DNA of 64,000 bases, taken from positions 124,001-188,000 of the forward strand of contig NZ_SWCN01000003.1 of assembly GCF_005116575.1 (NCBI RefSeq). The letters run 5' to 3'. Below are positions 35,577 to 43,993 of the stretch, in pieces. The DNA comes from Desulforhopalus sp. IMCC35007 (GTDB lineage Bacteria; Desulfobacterota; Desulfobulbia; Desulfobulbales; Desulfocapsaceae). Numbering within the stretch: position 1 is the first letter of the stretch; every line of letters begins with the position of its first letter. A program made the translations under genes and the position numbers. The notes below the pieces were generated by a model. The model was not told the origin of the DNA and did not search any database. It saw only the letters and a list, made by a program, of their open reading frames with translations.

Positions 35577-37880
35577 TCAAAAAAGATCAGTTGTCGGTCT
35601 TGCAAATACAACATCTCTGAAAAATTGTATCATATCTCGCCGTCGAGAAGCCATTTTCAGTTGTTCGGGAATAAGACCGCTTCTGTTAATTTTCAATACT
35701 GACATTTTATACTCAATATGAGAGGCAAATCTATTATCGATATACCACGCATACATTAAACCCATCAGGAGTCCTGGGGGAGTGAAGCCCTCATTGCGGT
35801 TTATGAGCCGAGTATAGTGCTTTTCATTTTCAGTGGGACACATTCTCGATAACAGCAAGAAATGTTTGAGTTGCTCGTTGGTGAAATAACAGTGCCGATT
35901 TTCTGCTTCATGAAGTTGCAGATGGTAGACCCGACCAAGGTGCAAGGCCTCCTGAATCACCTCATGCATGACCTTTGATTTTGCATAATTACCGAGAAGA
36001 GATTCCCCCAGGGCTATCATAAGACCGATTTCCAGGTTCCTTCTCGAAGATATTTGATCGGTTCTGATTTTAATACACCGATCCTCCAGATCGAAAAATG
36101 AGAATACATTATCCCATTTTTGATCACGGTTCCAGTTTTCAGGCGAAATACAATGAATATCAGTAAAAAACCTCAGATGGGATACGGGAATAACCGAGTG
36201 ATCCCATAATATCTCCCCTATTGTTTTTTTGATCTGCTTGTCAGTATGCCCCTGAGCGGCCCCTATAAAACGCACATTTAAGTCTTCAAGTCTCTGTTCA
36301 ATTGCCGCAAACTTTTTACAGGGATAGAGGCAGTATGAGAGTTCATTTCCTTTACGATTACCCTGTTCTATTCTGCAGGTATTTTCTAAAACAGCATTAT
36401 ATTCATAATCGAAATGTTCTTTTCCGCTGTACAGCCCTTTCACTGCAAGTGCCAGTCGACCAGGATCATGCTGGATGACGCCGTGCTGACTGAGTGCCGC
36501 TTTGGAAAAAATATCACACTCCACAGGATAATAATTTCTTTTTATGAGATTTTCCTGATCAAGATAAATTGGAACCTTGCCTTCAACGGCGTAGCGCTGA
36601 ATAATTGAAGCGGGAATGTCCTTTAAAGAAACACAGAGAATCTCTTTAAATAAGCCAGCAGTTCCTCCTGGAATATTTTTCTCATAGGCATCGATCATGT
36701 CAGAAACATGGAATTTTCTATCCGGGTCAACATTTGAAAGATCCGTTTCACCGCTCTGGACCCAGAGATTTGAGACAAGGACTTTGAGTGCCTTTTGATT
36801 TTTCCTGACTGCATCGGCAAGCCCAGGCACTTTTAATACAGGGATGATTGAAGAGTAAAGACTTCCCGGGGCAAATACTATGATATCAGCATTTTCTATC
36901 GCTTCCAGCATTTCCGGATAGACAAACGGTTTGTTACAGTAATCAACCTCAATTCTGTCAATAGGCACCCCCCTTTTTACGACACTGAGTTTGTGCTCTC
37001 CTGTTATTTCAACCCCATTTATGTATCTCACACGAAGTTGTGCAGGCGTCGGAGTACAGGGTAATACAGCATGGGGACTACAGCCTAAAACGACACCAAG
37101 GGAATTAAGACCGGAAAACACCGCTTCGTTCATTGCGGTTTCTGGAAATCCGCTGTCAAAGCTTATATCACCGGGCATCTCCCTTAGAATGGCAGCAGCA
37201 CAAAGTAAGTTGCCCATACAGTGTGACCGTTTTCTTGTTGTTTCCAGCCTCTTGTCTTCAAATAGAAATTTAACTAAAAACTTTAAGTAATTTTCTAAAG
37301 GGGTAGGCAGGAATCGTAATTTATCAAGACATTCAACAAGTTGTGAATTCTCTTTTACAAGAGACGCTGAAAAACGAAGATTAAAAAGAGACGAAACCAC
37401 AGCCACTGTTTTTTGGGCTGCAGAGTCATCAAGACTGTATTTTCTCTGGAGATTACAGAGTTGAATGGAAGAGAGAAGAACATGACGAATATCACCAATG
37501 GCAATCAAAGGCAGATCTTTGAGTAATTCCCCTGTAGAGCCTCCATTATCTGTTATACAAACAATGGATCTTGTGTGGAGAAACATCTTTTTAAGACCAC
37601 AAAAAGGAGACTCCAGCCAGTCAGGCCGCCTGGAGTCTCCCCCCAGGATGTTAGACAGACCTGTCCCCCCGCCAAAGATAACAACCTTGGCATCATCTGC
37701 ACTGGTTCCAATGAGGTTTTGCCGTAAAATACCAAGAACACCTTTTGCTTCAGGGTGTATTCCATCAGGCACACCCTGGATCACAAGGTCGACGAGTTTT
37801 TCCCGAAGATTTTTTTGCGGCAACAAATCAAGTGGAGAATAACTGATCTGTTTGAGCTCTTCTATGGTGTGTTTCTGCAA
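35577..37880 (-). CDS. YvcK/CofD-family protein with long C-terminal extension
   Basis: The 767-residue protein contains a CofD-like Rossmann core (about 60-480): GGGTGL at 70-75, TDNGGSTGELLKDLP near 110, GDIRHVLL near 129 and APGSLYSSIIPVL near 337. YvcK proteins bind UDP-sugars and tune carbon flow and cell-wall synthesis; CofD uses a related fold in F420 synthesis. The usual YvcK is 320-450 residues. Here about 60 residues precede the core and about 285 follow it (480-767), containing a Cys pair at LYPCKK and many aromatic residues; I cannot assign that extension. It lies 3' of kdsB and 5' of the response-regulator gene. F420 synthesis is not indicated. Confidence 0.75.
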   Translation of the reverse strand: MQKHTIEELKQISYSPLDLLPQKNLREKLVDLVIQGVPDGIHPEAKGVLGILRQNLIGTSADDAKVVIFGGGTGLSNILGGDSRRPDWLESPFCGLKKMFLHTRSIVCITDNGGSTGELLKDLPLIAIGDIRHVLLSSIQLCNLQRKYSLDDSAAQKTVAVVSSLFNLRFSASLVKENSQLVECLDKLRFLPTPLENYLKFLVKFLFEDKRLETTRKRSHCMGNLLCAAAILREMPGDISFDSGFPETAMNEAVFSGLNSLGVVLGCSPHAVLPCTPTPAQLRVRYINGVEITGEHKLSVVKRGVPIDRIEVDYCNKPFVYPEMLEAIENADIIVFAPGSLYSSIIPVLKVPGLADAVRKNQKALKVLVSNLWVQSGETDLSNVDPDRKFHVSDMIDAYEKNIPGGTAGLFKEILCVSLKDIPASIIQRYAVEGKVPIYLDQENLIKRNYYPVECDIFSKAALSQHGVIQHDPGRLALAVKGLYSGKEHFDYEYNAVLENTCRIEQGNRKGNELSYCLYPCKKFAAIEQRLEDLNVRFIGAAQGHTDKQIKKTIGEILWDHSVIPVSHLRFFTDIHCISPENWNRDQKWDNVFSFFDLEDRCIKIRTDQISSRRNLEIGLMIALGESLLGNYAKSKVMHEVIQEALHLGRVYHLQLHEAENRHCYFTNEQLKHFLLLSRMCPTENEKHYTRLINRNEGFTPPGLLMGLMYAWYIDNRFASHIEYKMSVLKINRSGLIPEQLKMASRRRDMIQFFRDVVFARPTTDLF

Positions 37881-37946
37881 GGGCCCCCTAGAATAGAAAA
37901 AATTAACGTTTGATCGGTATCCATTTCTTCTGGTGAAACCGTAATC

Positions 37947-38708
37947 TTATTTGTTGTTCTGCAAAAACTCTTCGACTCTTTTGAGATCCTCAGGGGTGTC
38001 GACCTCTATGGAATCGTGTTCTGTAATGGTTACCTTTATCTTGTAACCATATTCAAGCGCACGTAATTGTTCTAACTTTTCAAACCTCTCCCACTCCCCT
38101 TCCCTGAGAGCAACAAAGGAGAGCAGAAAACCTTTTCGGTAAGCATAAAAACCGAGATGTTTATAATAGGTTGGTTTATTCCTCTCGTCAGGGTTTCGCT
38201 GAAAAGGAATTGGAGACCTTGAGAAGTACAATGCATAGTGATCTTTATCAAATACGGTCTTAACATGGTTAGGATCATGTATTTCTTCCTGGCGTACAAT
38301 CTTGTAAATAAGAGTCGACATGGGAAGTGCGGGGTCATCAAGAAGAGGCTGAGCAACCTGTTTGATCACCTCCTCCGGGAAAAGTGGCTGATCCCCCTGA
38401 ACATTTACAACAACATCATGTTCTGAAATTTTCAGCAGTTCAGCCGCTTCCGCGAGTCTGTCTGAGCCGGAAACATGATTGCTTCTGGTCATCACGCATT
38501 CACCACCAAACCCTTTAACGCAATCAGCGATTCGCGAGTCATCGGTGGCAACAACCACCCTCGATAATATCTGCACCCCACTTGCTCTTTCTACTACATG
38601 CTGTATCATCGGCTTTCCATTAATGAGAGCCAGGGGTTTGCCGGGAAATCTATTGCTGTCGTATCGTGCGGGAATAATTGCAACTACTTTTGGTTTTTCT
38701 TTATGCAT
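37947..38708 (-). CDS. kdsB: 3-deoxy-manno-octulosonate cytidylyltransferase
   Basis: KdsB activates KDO with CTP for the inner core of LPS, which shows that this is a Gram-negative cell with LPS. The 253-residue product has IPARYDSNRFPGKPL near residue 12 and NVQGDQPLFP near 101, both signature segments of the family, and the C-terminal TITEHDSIEVDTPEDL. It is divergent from rsmJ (67 nt apart) and ahead of the YvcK-like gene. Confidence 0.96.
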   Translation of the reverse strand: MHKEKPKVVAIIPARYDSNRFPGKPLALINGKPMIQHVVERASGVQILSRVVVATDDSRIADCVKGFGGECVMTRSNHVSGSDRLAEAAELLKISEHDVVVNVQGDQPLFPEEVIKQVAQPLLDDPALPMSTLIYKIVRQEEIHDPNHVKTVFDKDHYALYFSRSPIPFQRNPDERNKPTYYKHLGFYAYRKGFLLSFVALREGEWERFEKLEQLRALEYGYKIKVTITEHDSIEVDTPEDLKRVEEFLQNNK

Positions 38709-38775
38709 GATTCACTCAATGTTTTTATATAGAAAATCAAACGATGGTTAAATAAATAAATCATTATCGGGGAGT

Positions 38776-39576
38776 ATGCCCAAAGTCATGAAACTGCCAA
38801 TGAACACTTCTGTTTCATCTACAATAAAAACAACAACATTTCTACAAAAAGCCGAAGAACTGGCAATAAAACTCCAGCTCCCTTTTTACCTTTCTCCTGC
38901 AGAATCCACGACCGAATACATTCTCTGTTACACAGTAAACGGGCTGGAACTTGTCTGCTATGACCAGAAAAAAAAGAAATGCCAGACGCTTCTCTTTGTC
39001 GATTTTATTCATGGAAAAAATGGTTACAGAAGACTTAACGACGCCTCCATAAAGCAACCCCTGGCAAAAGCTGCAGGAATAAAACCAGGTGTCCGACCTA
39101 CGGTACTTGATGCGACAGCAGGCCTTGGCGGGGATAGTTTTGTCCTGGCGTCTCTGGGCTGCCGGGTGACCCTGTTTGAGAGAAACCCTGTTATTGCAGC
39201 ACTTCTTCAGGATGGACTGGATCGTGCCCTCATGCACAGGCAAACGCAACCAATAGTCGAAGAACGGGTTACCTTTATTCACCAAAGTAGTTTTTCTCTG
39301 TCAACTGGACAGGAAAAGGAATTCGATACAGTCTATCTCGATCCAATGTATCCCCACGATAGTGGCTCAGCCCTCAACAAACAGAGCATGCGGATCATCC
39401 GCGCCATAGTGGGTGACGACAGTGACAGCGAGCATCTTCTGGAGCTTGCAAAATTGAAAGCGCGGAAAAGAGTAGTAGTAAAACGTCCACGTCAGGCACC
39501 TACCCTGACAACTGAGAACGTTTCGTATCAGATAAAAATGAAAAGTAGCCGTTACGATATTTATCTCATAATCTAA
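38776..39576 (+). CDS. rsmJ: 16S rRNA m2G1516 methyltransferase RsmJ
   Basis: RsmJ methylates guanine 1516 of 16S rRNA with SAM. The 266-residue product has the family motif LDATAGLGGDSFVLASLGC (SAM motif I), LFERNP, YLDPMYP (the catalytic DPMYP) and VVKRPR. Several in-frame Met codons (residues 1, 5, 9) make the exact start uncertain. It stands alone, divergent from kdsB and convergent with rlmH, another rRNA methyltransferase gene. Confidence 0.9.
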   Translation: MPKVMKLPMNTSVSSTIKTTTFLQKAEELAIKLQLPFYLSPAESTTEYILCYTVNGLELVCYDQKKKKCQTLLFVDFIHGKNGYRRLNDASIKQPLAKAAGIKPGVRPTVLDATAGLGGDSFVLASLGCRVTLFERNPVIAALLQDGLDRALMHRQTQPIVEERVTFIHQSSFSLSTGQEKEFDTVYLDPMYPHDSGSALNKQSMRIIRAIVGDDSDSEHLLELAKLKARKRVVVKRPRQAPTLTTENVSYQIKMKSSRYDIYLII

Positions 39577-39656
39577 AACAGGGCTGCAACTGTGCTAGAG
39601 CCACAACGAAGACATTACCACATACCCAACCGACAATGTACTGCACCCACTACCCT

Positions 39657-40127
39657 TTACTTATGGTATTTCTCTCCATTTTTAATGGTATAGGCCCTAT
39701 AGAGCTGTTCAACAAGCAACATTCTCACCATGTCGTGAGTAAATGTCATTTTAGAAAATGAGAGCACCAGAGTGGCGGACTTTAAAACAACATCAGCAAT
39801 ACCATCCGGACCTCCGATCAGATAATTTATCTGCTTTGTCCCACTTATCTCCCAATCAACGATTTTTTGAGAAAAAAGCTCAGAGGTGAATTGCTGCCCC
39901 CTTGAGTCCAGAGCAACAATGAGTGCCCCTTGCGGCACGGCATCGAGTAGAAGTTTGCCTTGAGCTTCAATGCTTTCCAGGGCACTTTTATTTTTAGAAG
40001 TGCTTTTATCTTTAAGCGTCGTAATATTGAAATTAGTGTAATGACTGAGCCTAGAACTGTATTCTTGTATGCCGTCCTGGATAAAACGGTCTTTGGTTTT
40101 CCCGATAAAAAGCAGTTCGTGTTTCAT
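39657..40127 (-). CDS. rlmH: 23S rRNA pseudouridine1915 N3-methyltransferase RlmH
   Basis: RlmH, a SPOUT-class enzyme, methylates pseudouridine 1915 of 23S rRNA after 70S assembly. The 156-residue product has the SAM-binding knot segments ALDSRGQQFTSE and YLIGGPDGI and ends with the family hallmark LLVEQLYRAYTIKNGEKYHK. Length is standard. The gene stands alone here; it is often next to rsfS or nadD in other bacteria, but in this window nadD is 38 kb away. Confidence 0.95.
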   Translation of the reverse strand: MKHELLFIGKTKDRFIQDGIQEYSSRLSHYTNFNITTLKDKSTSKNKSALESIEAQGKLLLDAVPQGALIVALDSRGQQFTSELFSQKIVDWEISGTKQINYLIGGPDGIADVVLKSATLVLSFSKMTFTHDMVRMLLVEQLYRAYTIKNGEKYHK

Positions 40128-40260
40128 TAAATTAATACCTGAATATTGCGAGTGCCTGGTGTATCATTTTGAAAATACAATCAAATTAAAAAGCTCAAAA
40201 CAAAGAATACAATTTTCAGGTAATATTTTCCCCTGACACAATGGCAAAAACAGGAATTTT

Positions 40261-40659
40261 CTAGCAGGATATTTTTGATTTTGCCATAAGCCCTTTCAAG
40301 ACTCTACAAAACTCTGCATAACCGACTTCGACCTTAATCCCTGGACAGGACTCAGCTATGGAATGAAAATTATTTTCATCAATAAGAATAGATGGATGAA
40401 GCGGCCACTGCGCGCATCGCCACGGCCGGCCTTTATGGACTTTACAGCCGTCATCAAAAAAGATGCAATGACCGTCTGTTACCTTCATCTGCACCACTCC
40501 CGCAGTCACCCGCCAGAATGTTTTTTCAACGACCTCACGCTCCTCCCCAAGGACCTCAACCATACGTGTCTGATCGTCCTTGTCCAAAGAGACTGTGGTT
40601 TCCCCATGACAACAGTAACCACACCTCGTGCATGAGAATATTTTTTCAACTGTATCCAT
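40261..40659 (-). CDS. YkgJ-family cysteine-cluster protein
   Basis: The 132-residue product has an N-terminal CTRCGYCCHG cluster and further CIFF...GCKVHKGRPWRCAQWPLHP motif cysteines, the pattern of the YkgJ/UPF0153 family, which is thought to bind zinc or an iron-sulfur cluster. The function is not established. It is a single gene with short flanks between rlmH and yqgE, all on the same strand. Confidence 0.82.
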   Translation of the reverse strand: MDTVEKIFSCTRCGYCCHGETTVSLDKDDQTRMVEVLGEEREVVEKTFWRVTAGVVQMKVTDGHCIFFDDGCKVHKGRPWRCAQWPLHPSILIDENNFHSIAESCPGIKVEVGYAEFCRVLKGLMAKSKISC

Positions 40660-40768
40660 CGTATACCTAAGAGTAAAAAGTGAACAAAAAAGAGTTGATT
40701 CATTGAGGGGAGGAAGTATACACGGCTAGGAGTTGCAATGCACGTAAAACGATGATGAAATATAGATA

Positions 40769-41356
40769 CTAAGCGTAGCCAATCTCATCTTCATAAAGAG
40801 ATATATCGATACCAAACTGCATTGCTGCGGCCTTCCATTTGAGTTCGTCACTCATCTGAAAGATGATTTCATCATTGGCAGGGACCGTCAACCAGCCTTT
40901 TTCTACCAGTTCTTCTTCAAGCTGGCCGGGCCCCCAGCCTGTGTAGCCGAGTATAAAAAGATACTTATCAGGCCCCATACCATGGGCAATGTCTTCTAAC
41001 ACCTTGGTTTCTCTGGTGAGCGAAACCGTCTCACTCACATCAATTTTGTGTTGGGTGCGATAATCTGAAAAAAAGAGTATGAAAGCGGATTCAAGATCAA
41101 CCGGACCGCCAATATGGACAGGAGGAAGCTCTTTGTCCGGCACAGGAAGTTGGATCCCTTGTAAAATCTCAGCCAGTGGAATAGATAGATTGGGTTGATT
41201 GACGGCAACACCCATTGCTCCTTCAGCGCTGTGCGCACAAATATAGATCACATGCTCCGCAAATCTGGGATCCGGCATTTGCGGTGTCGAAATAAGAAAT
41301 TTACCTGCAAGTGATGTAAAATCCTGAGTGTTCTGTTCCATAATTTTTTGTTGCAC
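40769..41356 (-). CDS. YqgE/AlgH family protein
   Basis: The 195-residue product matches YqgE: AGKFLISTPQMPDPRF at residue 17, GAMGVAVNQP, PVHIGGPVDLES, GYTGWGPGQLEEE and DELKWKAAAMQFGI near the end. AlgH regulates alginate in Pseudomonas, but its molecular role is unknown. The first start is GTG; the Met five codons later is an alternative, and neither has a strong ribosome site. It is divergent from glgB across 209 nt in which I could not identify a convincing promoter. Confidence 0.88.
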   Translation of the reverse strand: MQQKIMEQNTQDFTSLAGKFLISTPQMPDPRFAEHVIYICAHSAEGAMGVAVNQPNLSIPLAEILQGIQLPVPDKELPPVHIGGPVDLESAFILFFSDYRTQHKIDVSETVSLTRETKVLEDIAHGMGPDKYLFILGYTGWGPGQLEEELVEKGWLTVPANDEIIFQMSDELKWKAAAMQFGIDISLYEDEIGYA

Positions 41357-41565
41357 TCTTTTTTGGTTATTTCATTTATTCTCTACCCACATCTTATTTT
41401 ACCAAAATGTCATTGACCAGGTCAAGCAGACAGACCACGTTCCTTCATTTCTTTGCCAAAGAACAGCTTATAGAAAAATGACCATGACAAAGAACATGCT
41501 TTGCTCTACTATAGATACATATTCCATTCTTCTTGTACTTTCACTATTTACTAACGAGTGAGACC

Positions 41566-43767
41566 ATGACCCACGCCACGAGGATTCTCAACTGTTGCCA
41601 CCATGACCCTTTTCAATATCTTGGTGCCCATTTTAATGACGACAAAGAACAGAGCGTTACCCTTCGGACATTTCAACCCAATGCTGAAAAAGTGTTTCTT
41701 GCCGTTGATCAGCAACTGCGACCAATGCAACGAACCCATGATGAGGGAATGTTTGTTCTGACAATTCCAACCAGTGAGCTTGTTGACCCGTACCTGGATC
41801 CTTTCAACTACCAGTACGAAATCCATTACGCCAATGGGATAAGCAGACGAATAAATGACACCTACCGTTTTACAGTGCAACTCGGTGAGCAGGATCGCTT
41901 TCTTTTCAATAAGGGAACCAACTACAAAATTTATAATCACCTTGGATCACACACGGCGACGATCAATAACATCAGCGGTGTCATCTTCAGAATCTGGAGC
42001 CCTAATGCCCAAGCCATTTCAATTATCGGCAATTTTAACTACTGGGATAAACGGGTTCATCAAATGCGAAGCCTTGGGGCCTCAGGTATATGGGAACTCT
42101 TCATTCCACATCTCACAGAAGGTGAGATTTACAAATACGCGATTTTAGGGAAATATGGTCTATACAGGGAAAAGGCCGACCCTTACCAGTTTTATGGTGA
42201 ACTCCGCCCGCAGACAGGCTCTGTAGTGCATTCCCTTTCAGGCTATACCTGGAATGATCAACAATGGAATGATACCCGCAAAACAACACCGCAACACAAA
42301 CGGCCTTTATCTATCTACGAAGTCCATCCCGGGTCATGGCAAAGAGATCCCAAAGATGCTCAACGTTTTCTAACCTATCTTGAGCTGGCAGACAAACTTA
42401 TTCCCTACGTTGTAGAAATGGGATTTACCCATATAGAGCTTATGCCAGTGATGGAGCACCCCCTTGATGAATCCTGGGGCTACCAGGTAACTGCACCCTT
42501 CAGCATCACCAGCAGATATGGTACGCCTCAAGAATTTATGCAGTTTGTGGACAAATGCCACTGCAATAATATCGGAGTAATACTTGATTGGGTACCTGCC
42601 CATTTTCCAAAAGATGACCACAGCCTCGGCTTTTTTGATGGAACTCCCCTTTACGAACATGAAGATCATCGGCTCGGGTCACATCCTGAGTGGGGCACCT
42701 ATATTTACAACTATGGGCGCAATGAAGTCAGTAATTACCTGATCTCTAATGCTCTGTTCTGGTTTGATAAATACAATATTGACGGTTTACGTGTGGATGC
42801 TGTGGCCTCGATGCTCTATCTCGATTATGCACGCAATGATGGCGACTGGATACCAAACAGTTACGGGGGGAGAGAAAACCTTGAAGCCATTGAATTTATT
42901 CGACATCTGAATTCTATTGTAGCACAGCTCCACCCGGATCGTCTCATGATTGCAGAAGAATCTACAAGTTTTTACGGGGTCTCAAGACCTGCCGAAGAAG
43001 GCGGGCTTGGTTTTAATTATAAATGGAATATGGGCTGGATGAACGACATCCTCGACTATTTTGAGAAAGATCCGATTTATAGAAAATACCACCATAACAA
43101 ACTTACGTTTTCTATTATATACGCATTTTCAGAGCACTTCATTCTGCCCTTATCCCACGATGAAATGGTTCATGGGAAGAATTCGCTCTTAGCAAAAATG
43201 CCAGGAGATGATTGGCAGAAGTTTGCCAACCTTCGTCTTCTGTTCTCCCTGATGTGGATGCATCCTGGGAAGAAACTACTCTTCATGGGCTCAGAATTCG
43301 GCCAATGGTCAGAATGGTATTGCAAGCAGAGTCTAGACTGGCATCTACTGGAATTCCCACAGCATGTACAACTGATGAAATGCCTGGCCACCCTGAATAA
43401 ACTTTACATCGATAACCCTGCTCTCTGGGAGCTCGACAACAGCAATGAAGGTTTTTCCTGGCTGGATCTTGAAGACCGCGATAATTCTATAATCTCGTTT
43501 TGCAGGTATGGCCGCAATCCAGATGATCACCTGGTTTGCATATTCAATTTCACCCCACAGACCCATACAGATTATAAGGTGCCTCTTCCAACAAACCGCA
43601 GCTATCAGCGCATCTTCTGTTCAGATGACGCCTGCTACGGTGGGGCGGGGGTACAAGAACAAACAACAGTTGAGGCGATCAACCTGCCATATGCTCAGGG
43701 CAGATTTCATACTGTAATGAGCATCCCACCCCTTGGCGCGATTATCCTCAAACCGCTCAGCCTATAA
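41566..43767 (+). CDS. glgB: 1,4-alpha-glucan branching enzyme
   Basis: GlgB introduces alpha-1,6 branches in glycogen. I start at the ATG at 41566 (733 residues); a TTG 33 nt upstream is the alternative. The N-terminal CBM48-like part (HHDPFQYLGAH) is followed by the GH13 barrel: LDWVPAHFPKDDH, GLRVDAVASM (nucleophile Asp), AEESTSF (acid/base Glu) and LSHDEMVHGK (third Asp), then the C-terminal all-beta domain. No other glg gene is in the window, but galU and the phosphohexomutase could feed it. A small gene follows after 23 nt. Confidence 0.95.
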   Translation: MTHATRILNCCHHDPFQYLGAHFNDDKEQSVTLRTFQPNAEKVFLAVDQQLRPMQRTHDEGMFVLTIPTSELVDPYLDPFNYQYEIHYANGISRRINDTYRFTVQLGEQDRFLFNKGTNYKIYNHLGSHTATINNISGVIFRIWSPNAQAISIIGNFNYWDKRVHQMRSLGASGIWELFIPHLTEGEIYKYAILGKYGLYREKADPYQFYGELRPQTGSVVHSLSGYTWNDQQWNDTRKTTPQHKRPLSIYEVHPGSWQRDPKDAQRFLTYLELADKLIPYVVEMGFTHIELMPVMEHPLDESWGYQVTAPFSITSRYGTPQEFMQFVDKCHCNNIGVILDWVPAHFPKDDHSLGFFDGTPLYEHEDHRLGSHPEWGTYIYNYGRNEVSNYLISNALFWFDKYNIDGLRVDAVASMLYLDYARNDGDWIPNSYGGRENLEAIEFIRHLNSIVAQLHPDRLMIAEESTSFYGVSRPAEEGGLGFNYKWNMGWMNDILDYFEKDPIYRKYHHNKLTFSIIYAFSEHFILPLSHDEMVHGKNSLLAKMPGDDWQKFANLRLLFSLMWMHPGKKLLFMGSEFGQWSEWYCKQSLDWHLLEFPQHVQLMKCLATLNKLYIDNPALWELDNSNEGFSWLDLEDRDNSIISFCRYGRNPDDHLVCIFNFTPQTHTDYKVPLPTNRSYQRIFCSDDACYGGAGVQEQTTVEAINLPYAQGRFHTVMSIPPLGAIILKPLSL

Positions 43768-43790
43768 AAACATATAAAGGAGATGTCACG

Positions 43791-43976
43791 GTGTCATCTA
43801 AGTCCATCTATCCACCAGGGGATAAAATCATCAAGGCGATAAAAGAATATTCAGAAGAACTTGAGGTAAAAGGAGTGGAAAAACAAAATGAGATACTGCA
43901 AAAGGTCATATTAAAATATGACCTTTCACCGAAGGAATGCGTTTTCATGGAAAAGCATTTCAGCAGCCGGGAGTAA
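43791..43976 (+). CDS. Small conserved-looking protein downstream of glgB
   Basis: The 61-residue product begins at GTG with AAAGGAGATG upstream and lies 23 nt after glgB. It is charged and helical: PGDKIIKAIKEYSEEL, then GVEKQNEILQKVILKYDLSPKECVFMEKHF. There is no membrane segment and only one cysteine, and no motif that I can name. The good ribosome site and spacing make it a real gene that is likely co-expressed with glgB. Confidence 0.62.
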   Translation: MSSKSIYPPGDKIIKAIKEYSEELEVKGVEKQNEILQKVILKYDLSPKECVFMEKHFSSRE

Positions 43977-43993
43977 AACCTGCCACAGAAGGC

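Noticed and set aside
35577-37880. CofD similarity as evidence of F420 synthesis
   Set aside because: The glycine-rich and NGGS motifs fit YvcK; no other F420 gene is nearby.
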